A stretch of DNA of 43,825 bases, taken from contig CAXTCI010000015.1 in assembly GCA_964242325.1 (NCBI GenBank), positions 1 to 43,825 on the forward strand. Direction: 5' to 3'. The notes beneath the pieces are model-generated. The model searched no databases. It was not told the origin of the DNA and saw only the letters and a program-made list of their open reading frames with translations. The translations under genes and the position numbers were made by a program. This DNA comes from DASWOJ01 sp964242325 (GTDB lineage: Bacteria; Pseudomonadota; Alphaproteobacteria; Acetobacterales; Acetobacteraceae). Of this stretch, positions 15,212 to 23,711 are shown in pieces (within the stretch, counting starts at the first letter, position 1; each line of letters opens with the position of its first letter).

Positions 15212-16231
15212 TCACCCCCGCGCCGCCAAGCGCTTCAGCACCGCCACCTGCCGGAAGAACGCCTTGATCGGCTGCGCCGGGCTGCCCACCACCACCGCCT
15301 TGTCCTCCAAGTTGCCGATCACCCCCGCCTGCGCCCCAATCCGCACGCCGTCGCCGATCCGCAGGTGCTCCGACATGCCGACCTGCCCGCCCATCTGCAC
15401 GAAGTCGCCCACCGTCACCGAACCGCTGATCGCCACGTGCGCCGCAAACGCGCAGAAGCGCCCGACGTGGACGTTGTGGGCGATCTGCACCCCGTTATCC
15501 ATCCGTGTCCCCGCGCCGATCACGGTGTCCCGGGTGGAGCCGCGGTCCACCGTGCTGTTTGCCCCGATCTCCACGTCGTCGCCGATCAGCACCCGCCCCA
15601 ACTGCGGCACCGTCTGGAACCCGGCGTCCGAGATGGCAAAGCCGAACCCTTCCTGCCCGATCCGCACCCCCGGGTGGATGTAAATCCGCGCGTCCAGCAC
15701 CGCGTGGCTCAGCGTGGCATTCGCGCCGATCCGGCACGCCTCACCCAGTACCACGCCCACGCCGATCACTGCGCCCGGCCCGATAATGCACCCGGCGCCG
15801 ACTTCCGCTCCGGCCTCCACCACCGCCATCGGCCCGATCTCCGCCGTGGGATGGATGACCGCATCGGTGTGGACATAGGCCGCCGCATGGACACCGGCCT
15901 GGGCCTGTGCCGCCGGGTGGAACAGCCCGGCCGCCCGCGCCCAGCCGAGATGGGGGTTGCGCGTCACCACCGCGATGGTGTCCGGCGGCACTTGGCCCAG
16001 CAGGTCCGGCGCCACGATCACGGCGCCGGCCCGGGTCGCCACCAGCGCCGGCACGTGCCGGGCATGGCCGATGAACGACAGTTCGTCCGGCCCGGCGCCA
16101 TGCAGGCCCGCCACGCCGCGCAGGGTGGTGCAGCGTTCCGGCACAGGCGCACCCAACAGGTGGGCGATCTCGGTCACGTTATGCGGGCCGGTGTAGGCGA
16201 AAAATCTGGTATGGCCGACGCTGTTCTGCAC
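15212..16231 (-). CDS. lpxD: UDP-3-O-acylglucosamine N-acyltransferase LpxD
   Basis: A 339-residue acyltransferase of lipid A synthesis, adding the N-linked 3-hydroxyacyl chain to UDP-3-O-acylglucosamine. The N-terminal uridine-binding domain (residues 1-100) is followed by left-handed beta-helix hexapeptide repeats (IHPTAEIGPMAVVEAGAEVG onward). VQIAHNVHVG carries the catalytic His. The C-terminal helix (AFFRQVAVLKRL) contributes to ACP binding in the family. The GTG at 16231 is preferred because GGGG lies 9 nt upstream and the length then matches E. coli LpxD (341). The frame stays open up to 16477, but that part is antisense to a tandem repeat in the MOSC gene. The usual neighbours bamA, fabZ and lpxA are absent here. 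Confidence 0.9.
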   Translation of the reverse strand: MQNSVGHTRFFAYTGPHNVTEIAHLLGAPVPERCTTLRGVAGLHGAGPDELSFIGHARHVPALVATRAGAVIVAPDLLGQVPPDTIAVVTRNPHLGWARAAGLFHPAAQAQAGVHAAAYVHTDAVIHPTAEIGPMAVVEAGAEVGAGCIIGPGAVIGVGVVLGEACRIGANATLSHAVLDARIYIHPGVRIGQEGFGFAISDAGFQTVPQLGRVLIGDDVEIGANSTVDRGSTRDTVIGAGTRMDNGVQIAHNVHVGRFCAFAAHVAISGSVTVGDFVQMGGQVGMSEHLRIGDGVRIGAQAGVIGNLEDKAVVVGSPAQPIKAFFRQVAVLKRLAARG

Positions 16232-16403
16232 GGCACGCCCCAATGTTTTGACCCGTACATTTGCATGATAAGGGCCTCCCCGGCAACGCCGCTTTGTTAC
16301 CTTTCCCTGGGAAAATAAGTCCTCAGGCAAATGGGTCCCCGGGAAAATGGGAGCGCACCCCTGCCTGGCCAGTCCGACGCCGCTCTGCGAGACTGCCGGC
16401 CCA

Positions 16404-16463
16404 ATGACCCCGGAACCTATGACCCCTGAATCCATTGCTCCTAAGTCCATCACTCCTGAACCC
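16404..16463 (+). repeat. Four degenerate 15-bp tandem repeats at the MOSC 5' end
   Basis: The units start at 16404, 16419, 16434 and 16449 (ATGACCCCGGAACCT and variants) and encode MTPEP, MTPES, IAPKS and ITPEP. The unit length is a multiple of three, so copy-number change would keep the frame. Confidence 0.85.
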
Positions 16464-17180
16464 ATCGGCACCGTCATCGCCCTGAACCGCTACCCCGTGA
16501 AGTCCATGCAGGCCGAACCCCTGGACGCCGCCGAGCTGTTCTGGACCGGACTGCACGGGGACCGGCAATATGCCTTCGTGAAGACGGACAACACCTCCGC
16601 TTTCCCCTGGCTCACTGCCCGCGACCTGCCCGCGCTCGTACTGCACCGGGCCCGCTACGCCGACCCGGACGACCCGCGCCGCGCCCGCGTGCAGATCACG
16701 GCGCCGGACGGCACGGCATTCGACCTGGCGGACCCGGCCCTATCCGGTCGCCTGGGCGACGCCGCCGGGCATCCGCTGCGCCTGATCCAGACCGGGCGCG
16801 GCGCCTATGACGCCATGCCCGTTTCGGTCCTTGCGACCACGACCGCGGACGCCGTCGGCCAGGTGCATGGCGCCCCGGTCGGCACCGGCCGCTTCCGCGC
16901 CAACGTCATCATCCAGCCGGATGACCCCACCAGCACCGACGCCGATTGGTGCGGCCGGACCCTGCTGTTCGGCGACGGCCCGGACGCGCCGGGACTGAGC
17001 CTGGACTGGGCAATCCCGCGCTGCGCGATGGTGGCCATCGACGCCGCCACCGCCGCCAAGGACCCGGCCGTGCTGCGCACCGTCGTGCAGCGCTTCGGCA
17101 ACCGCATCGGCACCTACTGCGCCGTCCACCGCCCCGGTGTCCTTCGGGTTGGGGACCGGGTGCGCCTGGCCGCCCCCTAG
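16404..17180 (+). CDS. MOSC domain-containing protein
   Basis: About 258 residues. An N-terminal MOSC beta-barrel domain (IGTVIALNRYPVKSMQAE...LFWTGLHGDRQYAFV) is followed by a C-terminal MOSC domain (GRFRANVIIQPDD, DWCGRTLLFGDG, IPRCAMVAID). The conserved Cys in PRCAM is the residue that carries sulfur or molybdenum cofactor in related proteins such as the mARC and MOCOS C-terminal domains. The substrate is unknown. The first 20 residues are a degenerate pentapeptide repeat, MTPEP-MTPES-IAPKS-ITPEP. The ATG at 16404 is used; the ATG at 16419 in the next repeat unit is equally possible. The stop (TAG) is immediately followed by the ATG of the MFS gene, so the two are probably co-transcribed. 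Confidence 0.86.
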   Translation: MTPEPMTPESIAPKSITPEPIGTVIALNRYPVKSMQAEPLDAAELFWTGLHGDRQYAFVKTDNTSAFPWLTARDLPALVLHRARYADPDDPRRARVQITAPDGTAFDLADPALSGRLGDAAGHPLRLIQTGRGAYDAMPVSVLATTTADAVGQVHGAPVGTGRFRANVIIQPDDPTSTDADWCGRTLLFGDGPDAPGLSLDWAIPRCAMVAIDAATAAKDPAVLRTVVQRFGNRIGTYCAVHRPGVLRVGDRVRLAAP

Positions 17181-18338
17181 ATGCGCGCGGCGCCGCTGCC
17201 GCGCTTCGTGCTGCTGTATGGCACGCTGTTCGCAGCCTTCGGCGCGGCGTCGCCGTTCCTGCCCAGCCTGCTGCAGGAGCGCGGCTTGCACCCGTCCGGC
17301 ATCGGCACCGTGCTGGCCTGCGGCACCGCAGTGCGCCTGCTGGCCGGCCCGGCGGGGGGCCGCGTGGCCGACCGGCTGGGCATGCGCCGGCAGGTGCTGG
17401 CACTGTTGACGGCCATCGCCGCCGCGGTTGCGCTGGGCTACCTGCTGCCCGGCGGCTTGTCGACCCTGCTGGCGGTCTCCGTCCTCCACGCGTCGCTGCT
17501 CGCGCCCCTGGTGCCCCTGGCGGACGCGCTGTCGGTGGAGGCCGTGCCCGGCCGCTACGGCTGGATACGCGGCGCCGGGTCGGCCGCCTTCATCGTGGGG
17601 TCGAACATCGCGGGACACGCGGTGGCGATGACCGGCCTGCCCAGCATCCTCTGGCTGAATGCCGGGCTGCTGGCAGTGGCTGCGGCGGCGGCGCTCGCCG
17701 TGCCCGATGCGGTGGCCGAGCCTGCGCCGCCCGGACCGGCCGGTAGTCCCCTGGCGCTGCTGCGGCTGCCCGGCTTTCTCCGCCTTATGCTGGTCGCGGC
17801 GCTCATCCAGGGCAGCCACGCCATGCACGACGGGTTCGAGGTACTGCGCTGGGCCGCAGCCGGCATCGGCCCACGCACCGCCGGGCTGCTTTGGTCGGAG
17901 GCTGTGCTGGCGGAGGTGCTGGTGTTCGCGCTCGTCGGACCTCCGCTCTTGCGCCGCATCGGCCCGCGCGGCGCGGCGCTGCTGGCCGCCGGCGCCGGGG
18001 TGGTGCGCTGGGGCGTCACCGCCGTCACGGCCGCGGTTCCAGCGATGGCGCTGGTGGAGCCGTTGCACGGCCTGACCTTCGCGCTGCTGCACCTGGCCTG
18101 CATGGGGATGCTGGCCGCCATCGTCCCGCCGCCCCTGGCCGCGACGGCGCAGGCCGTTTACGGCACCGTAGCTATCGGCGCCATGTCGGCGCTGCTGACG
18201 CTGGCATCTGGTTCGCTGTATGGCTGGTTCGGCGCCAGCACCTTCTGGATCATGGCCGCCCTGTGTGCGCTGGCGGTGCCGGCAGCGGCCGGACTGCGTA
18301 CGCCTGCGGAGGCGCCCGCGGCCCTGACCCTCGGCTGA
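17181..18338 (+). CDS. MFS transporter, phenylpropionate-permease-like (MFS_1-like)
   Basis: A 385-residue membrane protein with about 12 hydrophobic helices. The loop GPAGGRVADRLGMRRQ between helices 2 and 3 is the major facilitator A motif. RGAGSAAFIVGSNIAGH after helix 4 and HDGFEVLRWAAAGIGP in the second half recall the 3-phenylpropionate permease (HcaT)-like group. The ATG directly follows the stop of the MOSC gene with no spacer, so translation is probably coupled. The substrate cannot be told. Substrates reported for the group are aromatic acids and sugars; the aromatic catabolic genes at 27-34 kb are too far away to link directly. Confidence 0.84.
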   Translation: MRAAPLPRFVLLYGTLFAAFGAASPFLPSLLQERGLHPSGIGTVLACGTAVRLLAGPAGGRVADRLGMRRQVLALLTAIAAAVALGYLLPGGLSTLLAVSVLHASLLAPLVPLADALSVEAVPGRYGWIRGAGSAAFIVGSNIAGHAVAMTGLPSILWLNAGLLAVAAAAALAVPDAVAEPAPPGPAGSPLALLRLPGFLRLMLVAALIQGSHAMHDGFEVLRWAAAGIGPRTAGLLWSEAVLAEVLVFALVGPPLLRRIGPRGAALLAAGAGVVRWGVTAVTAAVPAMALVEPLHGLTFALLHLACMGMLAAIVPPPLAATAQAVYGTVAIGAMSALLTLASGSLYGWFGASTFWIMAALCALAVPAAAGLRTPAEAPAALTLG

Positions 18339-18475
18339 TACGGGTCGGGTCCGGGATCTTGGCGGCGGCCGGAATGTCGTGTGAGATGCCTCAAGCCAAG
18401 GTGCGGACCGGTGAACGGCATCAGCCGGGCCGCTGTGCGGTGGTCACCGCCGATGCCGTATGACGGAGCAGCCAC

Positions 18476-20059
18476 ATGAACGCCACCCTCGCAGCAGCGG
18501 CCCTGGCCTTGCTCGCCGCCGTCCCCGCCCACGCCGAGCCGCCCCGCGTCGTCAACCCCGGCACCCCGGCGCCTGACTGCACGTTCCACGTCAACTACGA
18601 CCGCAACGCCGACCTGCCGGGCTACCGGTCCGGCGCGCTGTGCATCCCGTTCATGCCGGTGAACCAGTTGATCCCCGAGAGGCAGGGGCCTGAGTTCTAC
18701 ATCGCCGGGTTCAACGACGCCGCGGTCCGCAGCCGCTGGCCGGCCTGCGCTGCCGATCCGGCGTGCCATGCCGCGGCGCTCGCGGGCGCCAAGCCGTTCA
18801 TCTCCTACGAGCCGCGCTTGACTGGCCGCCTCGACCCCGGCACCGCGGTGGACCCCGAGGCCGACTTGGACCTGCACACCATCCGCCGCCCCGGCTATTT
18901 CGCCGCCCCGGCCTACAATGAGCCGATCGCCCGTGCCGAGGGCCGCGCCTATACCGTGGAGTTCACCGTGCCGCGCGACAGCTACGAGCGCCGGCTCCTG
19001 CATAAGGAGGGCACGATCAAGCTGCGGGGCTGGTATCTGGAGGGAGCCGGCGTCGCCGATGGCGCGGGGCCACGCCGCCGCGCCCTGGTCATCATGAACA
19101 ACGGCGGCGGCAGCGAGTTGACCGCCATTGACGATCCCCGGTCCGTAGCCGCCCAGGCCGATGCCAGCGGGCACTACACCCTGAACAAGCAGCCGGATGC
19201 GCTGTCCGAGCAGTTCGGGATGCGCCACTGGCGTGGCTTCGCCGCCGCCCTGAACGAGGCGGGGTTCGACGTGCTGGTGACGGACCGGCGCGGCAACGGC
19301 ATCTCCGGCGGCGTGGCCGGCTTCAACACCGCCGAGCAGGCCCGCGACATGTTCCGCGAACTGGACCAGATGGAGTCCGGCGACGGCCTGCGCCTGCTCA
19401 CCCCGGCCGGTCAGGTATTGGCGGGCCATGACGCGGCTGGCCGCCTGATGGCAGGGATGAAAGCGACGGAAATCCCGGTCGTGCTCGCCGGTTATTCGCG
19501 CGGGTCGTATGCGACGGCCTGGGCGATGCACAAGAACTTCGTCGAGGATTGCGACCGGGACGTGCCCGACGGCGGCTGCCGCCCGGCGCTGGCGCGTCCG
19601 AACATCAAGGGGGCGATCCTGTATGGCCCGAACTCGGGCGGCCTGGGCTACCGCGTGGCCGGGCACGACATGGTCGAGGCGGCGCTGCGCCTTGAATACA
19701 ACACCACCTACTATCCTGATTCCGACGTGTTCGCCAACATCGGCAAGTGGCCGGCATTGATGATCGTCAAGGGCACCTGGGACTATGTCGAGGGCCTGGA
19801 AGGTTCGCTGGAGGCTTACCGGCGGGCGCGGGAGCCGAAGGAAATCTTCGTGTTCCGCGGCCCGCACCCTTTGGCGACGCAAAGCCCTGACAACATGCGC
19901 CTCGTCGGGCAGCGGATGGCAGCCTTTGCGACGGCAGCCGTGCTGGGCCAGTCCGCCGTGCCCGGCGCCCACGCGCCGGCGGACCTGCGGGACCTCGTCC
20001 TGTCCAGCCCCGACTTCTGGGAACGCACCACCGCCCCAGTCAAGGCGTCAAGCGAGTAG
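18476..20059 (+). CDS. Secreted alpha/beta hydrolase
   Basis: A 527-residue protein with signal peptide MNATLAAAALALLAAVPAHA and predicted cleavage before EPPRVV. The serine hydrolase elbow is AGYSRGSY, with Ser341 (codon 19496-19498). ALVIMNNGGGSELTAID near residue 205 gives the oxyanion region, and the FRGPHPLATQ region near residue 463 may supply the catalytic His. The 200 residues before the core, rich in Cys and Pro (PDCTFHV, CAADPACH), form a probable N-terminal domain stabilised by disulfides in the periplasm. The substrate is unknown. It is preceded by 137 bp of non-coding sequence and stands alone; it is convergent with the SDR gene, 26 bp apart. Confidence 0.85.
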   Translation: MNATLAAAALALLAAVPAHAEPPRVVNPGTPAPDCTFHVNYDRNADLPGYRSGALCIPFMPVNQLIPERQGPEFYIAGFNDAAVRSRWPACAADPACHAAALAGAKPFISYEPRLTGRLDPGTAVDPEADLDLHTIRRPGYFAAPAYNEPIARAEGRAYTVEFTVPRDSYERRLLHKEGTIKLRGWYLEGAGVADGAGPRRRALVIMNNGGGSELTAIDDPRSVAAQADASGHYTLNKQPDALSEQFGMRHWRGFAAALNEAGFDVLVTDRRGNGISGGVAGFNTAEQARDMFRELDQMESGDGLRLLTPAGQVLAGHDAAGRLMAGMKATEIPVVLAGYSRGSYATAWAMHKNFVEDCDRDVPDGGCRPALARPNIKGAILYGPNSGGLGYRVAGHDMVEAALRLEYNTTYYPDSDVFANIGKWPALMIVKGTWDYVEGLEGSLEAYRRAREPKEIFVFRGPHPLATQSPDNMRLVGQRMAAFATAAVLGQSAVPGAHAPADLRDLVLSSPDFWERTTAPVKASSE

Positions 20060-20085
20060 GCGCTGCCGCCTTAGCCGACCCTGCC

Positions 20086-20841
20086 TCAGCCGCCGTTTAT
20101 CGTCAGGATCGTGCCGGACGTGTAGCCCGAGCGCGGGCTGGCCAGGAAGGCGACCGCGGCGGCGATCTCCCCTGGTTCCGCTGGACGGCCGAATGCCATG
20201 CCGCGCGTCAGCTCCTGCCAACGCCCGGCATCGCCCAACTCCCGCTCCGCGCGGGCGCGCAGCAGCATGATCAGCCTGTCGGTCGCGACCGGACCGGGAT
20301 TGATCCCGACCACCCGCATGCCGTCCGCCGGCGCCGCCCGGCCTAAGGCGCGGGTGAAGGCCATCAAGGACGCGTTCCCCGCCGACCCCGCGATGTAGTT
20401 GGGGTCGAACTGCTCCCCGGCCGCGCCGATGACGTTCACCACGACGCCGCCGCGCGCCTTCAGCGCGGGATACATCGCCCGGGTCAAGCTGATGAAGCCG
20501 AACACCTTGAGGTTCCAGGCCGCGCGCCAAGTGCTATCGTCCACCGCAAGCAGGTTGCCCGGCGGGATCGCGCCGGCGTTGTTGACCAGCACGTCAACCT
20601 CCCCTGCGGCGCCTGCCACGCGCTCCACCTCGGCCTGCTGGCTGAGGTCGGCGGCCAACGTCTCGACGCGCACTTGATGGCGCGCACGCAGCCCGGCAGC
20701 CGTGGTCTCCAGCACCGCCCCGTCACGGGCGACCAGCAGCAGGTCGCAGCCTTCCTCGGCCAGGGTCTGCGCAGATGCCGCGCCGATCCCCTTGGAGCCG
20801 CCGGTGATGAGGATGCGCTTGCCGGAAAGGTGTAGGTCCAT
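20086..20841 (-). CDS. SDR-family protein lacking the catalytic Tyr and Lys
   Basis: A 251-residue classical SDR. The cofactor motif TGGSKGIG lies at residues 13-20, LVNNAG at 85-90, and the closing INPGPVATDR and GYTSGTILTINGG are all typical. The active site is not: where family members have Ser...YxxxK, the sequence reads VIGAAG, then YIAGSAGNASLMAF. In the alignment Lys becomes Asn156 and Tyr becomes Gly152. It may bind NAD(P) without normal dehydrogenase chemistry, or use another residue such as Tyr149. The start ATG at 20841 gives the normal family length. It is separated from the upstream kinase gene by 86 bp, so it may be read separately or with a minus-strand neighbour. Confidence 0.85.
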   Translation of the reverse strand: MDLHLSGKRILITGGSKGIGAASAQTLAEEGCDLLLVARDGAVLETTAAGLRARHQVRVETLAADLSQQAEVERVAGAAGEVDVLVNNAGAIPPGNLLAVDDSTWRAAWNLKVFGFISLTRAMYPALKARGGVVVNVIGAAGEQFDPNYIAGSAGNASLMAFTRALGRAAPADGMRVVGINPGPVATDRLIMLLRARAERELGDAGRWQELTRGMAFGRPAEPGEIAAAVAFLASPRSGYTSGTILTINGG

Positions 20842-20927
20842 GGACGCTGCTATCCACGCACCCTGCCCGCACTGTCAACTGCCGGGGCTGTCAACCGGCA
20901 GACCGGCGAGGCGGTGGAACACCGGCC

Positions 20928-21953
20928 TCAGTTGATCTTCCACCCTTCGGTCCCGTGCCGGGTGAAATGGCAGGTCATCACCCGCCCGTCCTGCTTCTGC
21001 AGTGCCCGGATCACGTCCATCCGCCGCTCCGGCAGCACCAGCAGGGTCACGAACCCGCCGCCGCCCGCGCCGGACACCTTGCCCGCCCGCGCCCCGGCGT
21101 CCAGGGCGGCCTGCACGACGTTGTCAATGTGTCCGGTGGTCACGTTGTCGGCCAGGCGCTTCTTGCTGTCCCAGGTGCGCCGCATGCAGGCGGCGAAACG
21201 GTCGAAGTCGCCCCGCAGCAGGCACTCCTTCATCACGAAGGCATCCTGCTTGATGGCATGCATCGCATCGAGCGTCGTGCCGCTATGCCGGGTCAGGTTG
21301 TCGGTTTGCTCCTGGATGATTCGCGCCGACGACCGCGACACCCCGCTGTCGAACAGCACGAGCGAGGTTTCCATCTCCGAGATGATCCAGTTCTTCACCC
21401 GCAGCGGGTTCACGATCACCCGGTCCTCCGGGTGGAACTCCATGAAATTCACCCCGCCGAATGTCGCGGCATATTGGTCCTGCCGGCCGCCGCCGAGGCC
21501 TGCGTCAATCCGCTCGATCTCGAAGGCCAGATGGGCGATCTCGTATTCGCCCAGCGGCAGGTTCAGCCACTCGACGAAGGCCTTTACCAGGGACACCACC
21601 ATCGTCGAGGACGTGCCCAGCCCCGACCCCGGCGGCGCGTCGCAGAAGGTAGTCACGGCGCAGGGCAGGGGGCGCCCACCGTTGAAGTCCCGCACGATGC
21701 GCCGGTAAACCGCCCGGTGCAGCACCAGCGGGCAGCCCTCCATCCCGTCATCGGCCGGGCCGTCCCACTCCTGCCTGAGGTCGGTGGCTGCGAAGCGGAC
21801 CCGGTCGTCGTCGGCCGGGGCGATGATGGTGTAGGCATACAGGTCCACCGTGACGTTCAGCACGGCACCGCCATGCTCGTCGCAGTACGGCGATACGTCG
21901 GTGCCGCCGCCGGCCAGGCCCAGCCGCAGCGGCGCGCGGGAGCGGATGATCAT
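20928..21953 (-). CDS. GHMP sugar kinase, D-glycero-D-manno-heptose 7-phosphate kinase-like
   Basis: A 341-residue GHMP kinase. The N-terminal MIIRSRAPLRLGLAGGGTDV is the substrate motif of the HddA/fucokinase group. The ATP loop is PPGSGLGTSST near residue 113, and the C-terminal GKVSGAGGGGFVTLLV is GHMP motif 3. The closest type is heptose-7-phosphate 1-kinase, which supplies GDP-heptose for capsule, S-layer or exopolysaccharide; a related sugar is possible. The start overlaps the glycosyltransferase stop (ATGA at 21950-21953), which rules out the much longer open frame and links the two genes in one pathway. Genes for the isomerase and nucleotidyltransferase steps are not in the window. 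Confidence 0.88.
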   Translation of the reverse strand: MIIRSRAPLRLGLAGGGTDVSPYCDEHGGAVLNVTVDLYAYTIIAPADDDRVRFAATDLRQEWDGPADDGMEGCPLVLHRAVYRRIVRDFNGGRPLPCAVTTFCDAPPGSGLGTSSTMVVSLVKAFVEWLNLPLGEYEIAHLAFEIERIDAGLGGGRQDQYAATFGGVNFMEFHPEDRVIVNPLRVKNWIISEMETSLVLFDSGVSRSSARIIQEQTDNLTRHSGTTLDAMHAIKQDAFVMKECLLRGDFDRFAACMRRTWDSKKRLADNVTTGHIDNVVQAALDAGARAGKVSGAGGGGFVTLLVLPERRMDVIRALQKQDGRVMTCHFTRHGTEGWKIN

Positions 21954-23167
21954 GCCGGCGCCTGCGCCAGCGCCGCCGCGAACAGCGGGTCGAACCCGCG
22001 TAGCCGCCCGGCCCAACTGTAATCCTGCAGCACGCGGTCCCGCGCAGCCGGGCCAAGGGTCGCCCCGGCGGGCGTCAGCGTCGCCAGGCAAGCCGCGGCG
22101 AAGGCACCGGCGTCGGCGGCCAGCAGCACCTCCTGACCCGGGCGCGCGGCGATGCCCTCCAGCGCATCGGGGGTGACGACGACGGGGCGCGCCATCGCCA
22201 TCGCCTCCAGCACCTTGTTCTGGATGCCGCGGGCGATCCGCATGGGGGCGACGGCTGCGGCGGCATGCGCCAGATAGGGCCGCACGTCCGGCACCCGGCC
22301 GGTCACGGACACCCCCGGCAGCGCCGACAACGCCTGCACCCGCGGCGCCGGGCTGGCGCCGACGATGAAGAAGGCAGCATCCGGCGCCTCCTGCCGAACC
22401 AACGGCAGCACCGCCTCCGTGAACCACGCCACGGCGTCCACGTTGGGCGGGTAGTCCATCGTGCCGGTGAACACGAAGGTTGGGCGGTCCATGGGATAGG
22501 GCGCATCCGTGGGCAGCGCCGGATCGAAGTAATCGGCGTCCACCCCATTGCTGATGGCGCGGACGCGCCCGTCATGCCCGGGGTTCAGGCGGGTGAACAG
22601 GGCCGCCTCCTCATCGGACACGAAGGTGCTCCAATCGCACTCCCGCAGGACTTGGGCCTCCAAAGCTGCGACGCGGCGCCATTCCCGGCGGTAAACCCAG
22701 CGCATCGGCAATCCCGCCGTCGCGGCGTAGGCCCGCCACTTCTCCGAGTCCACGTCGGTCAGGTCCACCACGCAGGTTCGACCCGGTTTGCCCAGGCCGA
22801 GCACGTAGGGCGCCATGTTGGAGGAGAACACATACACTGCCACCGGCCGCACCCCGTCCATAACCCCCCGCACCCAGCGCGCCAGGCCGCGGTCGCGGAA
22901 GAAGGTGACGCTCAGCGGCTCCCCGGTCAGTAGCCCCGTCATGCACGTTGCCTTCGCAAGGCGGCGGTCCAGGGTGGCGAAATGGCTGCTGACGCACATC
23001 GCCTGCACCGCCGGGATGTGCTGCTGGTCCGCCGGGTCGTCCACAAGGGTGCCGAGGTGGACGTCGAAGTCGCGCCGCAGGTGCTGCAGGATGTGATAGG
23101 GCCGTATCTTCTCGCCCTTGATGGGCGGGTAGGGAATGCGCTGGGTCAGGAACAGCAAGGGGGGCAT
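21950..23167 (-). CDS. TIGR03087-type glycosyltransferase (PEP-CTERM/XrtA-associated)
   Basis: A 405-residue GT-B glycosyltransferase (GT4 type). It starts MPPLLFLTQRIPYPPIKGEKIR, the N-terminus of the sugar transferases associated with PEP-CTERM/EpsH exopolysaccharide systems. ISNGVDADYFDP and FVFTGTMDYPPNVDAVAWF lie mid-protein, and the nucleotide-sugar region GIQNKVLEAMAMARPVV is near residue 323. The ATG at 23167 has GGGAG upstream and matches the family N-terminus; the open frame extends 48 codons further without protein-like sequence. It is coupled to the downstream kinase gene. A PEP-CTERM substrate protein is encoded 16 kb away (39189-39869), supporting an XrtA-type system in this genome; the sortase-like XrtA itself is not seen. 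Confidence 0.88.
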   Translation of the reverse strand: MPPLLFLTQRIPYPPIKGEKIRPYHILQHLRRDFDVHLGTLVDDPADQQHIPAVQAMCVSSHFATLDRRLAKATCMTGLLTGEPLSVTFFRDRGLARWVRGVMDGVRPVAVYVFSSNMAPYVLGLGKPGRTCVVDLTDVDSEKWRAYAATAGLPMRWVYRREWRRVAALEAQVLRECDWSTFVSDEEAALFTRLNPGHDGRVRAISNGVDADYFDPALPTDAPYPMDRPTFVFTGTMDYPPNVDAVAWFTEAVLPLVRQEAPDAAFFIVGASPAPRVQALSALPGVSVTGRVPDVRPYLAHAAAAVAPMRIARGIQNKVLEAMAMARPVVVTPDALEGIAARPGQEVLLAADAGAFAAACLATLTPAGATLGPAARDRVLQDYSWAGRLRGFDPLFAAALAQAPA

Positions 23168-23534
23168 GGGCAGCTCCCGGCAGGGTGGGCCGCTATACAA
23201 GGCGGCGCGGCCGGCAGGAAGGGGAGGGCGACGGGTCCGGCCGCCTTGCTCTGGCAGCTTTGCCGAGAATGCTGCGCGGATCGGGTCGGGTTGCTGCGCT
23301 TTACCCGGCAATGGTCCCAGCTAGCCTCGTTTCATGATGCCGCCTGCTCCCCGGGCGCTCGAAGTGCCCGCAGAGGTCCCAGATCATGTTCCAGCCGGCG
23401 ACGGCGCAGGTCGTGGGACGACGGTAGCCCGGCTCTCACCCAGTTGATTGACCCCACTTAGGTTTTGCAGTCTTTACCTGCATCCGAATGGCCGCTTTGC
23501 CCCGATCCGTCGAGCGGTGGCATAGGAGTTTGGC
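23168..23534. other. Intergenic region between divergent genes
   Basis: About 370 bp between the glycosyltransferase start (minus) and the small gene at 23535 (plus). I see no gene, tRNA or clear terminator. It should hold two divergent promoters, but no convincing -35/-10 pair is visible. Confidence 0.5.
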
Positions 23535-23711
23535 ATGGGGCAATATGAGTTTCGGCTACTTGATGCCGAAGGCAAGGTAAGTGCGACCAAGCACCATCAG
23601 TGCTTATCGGACGAGGCAGCGGTCCAAGTTGGGCTGACGCTGATGTCAGGCTGCCGATGGGTGGAAATTTGGCTCGGACCGAGAGCAGTCGCTCGTTTCG
23701 TATGCCACTGA
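23535..23711 (+). CDS. Small protein, paralogue of the convergent gene at 23646-23912
   Basis: A 58-residue protein starting MGQYEFRLLDAEGKV and ending near VEIWLGPRAVARFVCH. AGGAG lies about 7 nt upstream of the ATG. The pattern (Y-x-hydrophobic, LLDAEGKV, SDEAAVQVG, VEIWLGPRxVA) looks like small alphaproteobacterial proteins of unknown function. The minus-strand neighbour has the same pattern. The two genes overlap tail to tail by 66 bp. There is no signal, membrane segment or cysteine cluster. The function is unknown; I call it a gene because of its paralogue and its ribosome-binding site. Confidence 0.6.
   Translation: MGQYEFRLLDAEGKVSATKHHQCLSDEAAVQVGLTLMSGCRWVEIWLGPRAVARFVCH

Noticed and set aside
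18158..19972. A 604-residue open frame antisense to the secreted hydrolase
   Set aside because: Same kind of shadow frame; low-complexity sequence and no ribosome-binding site.
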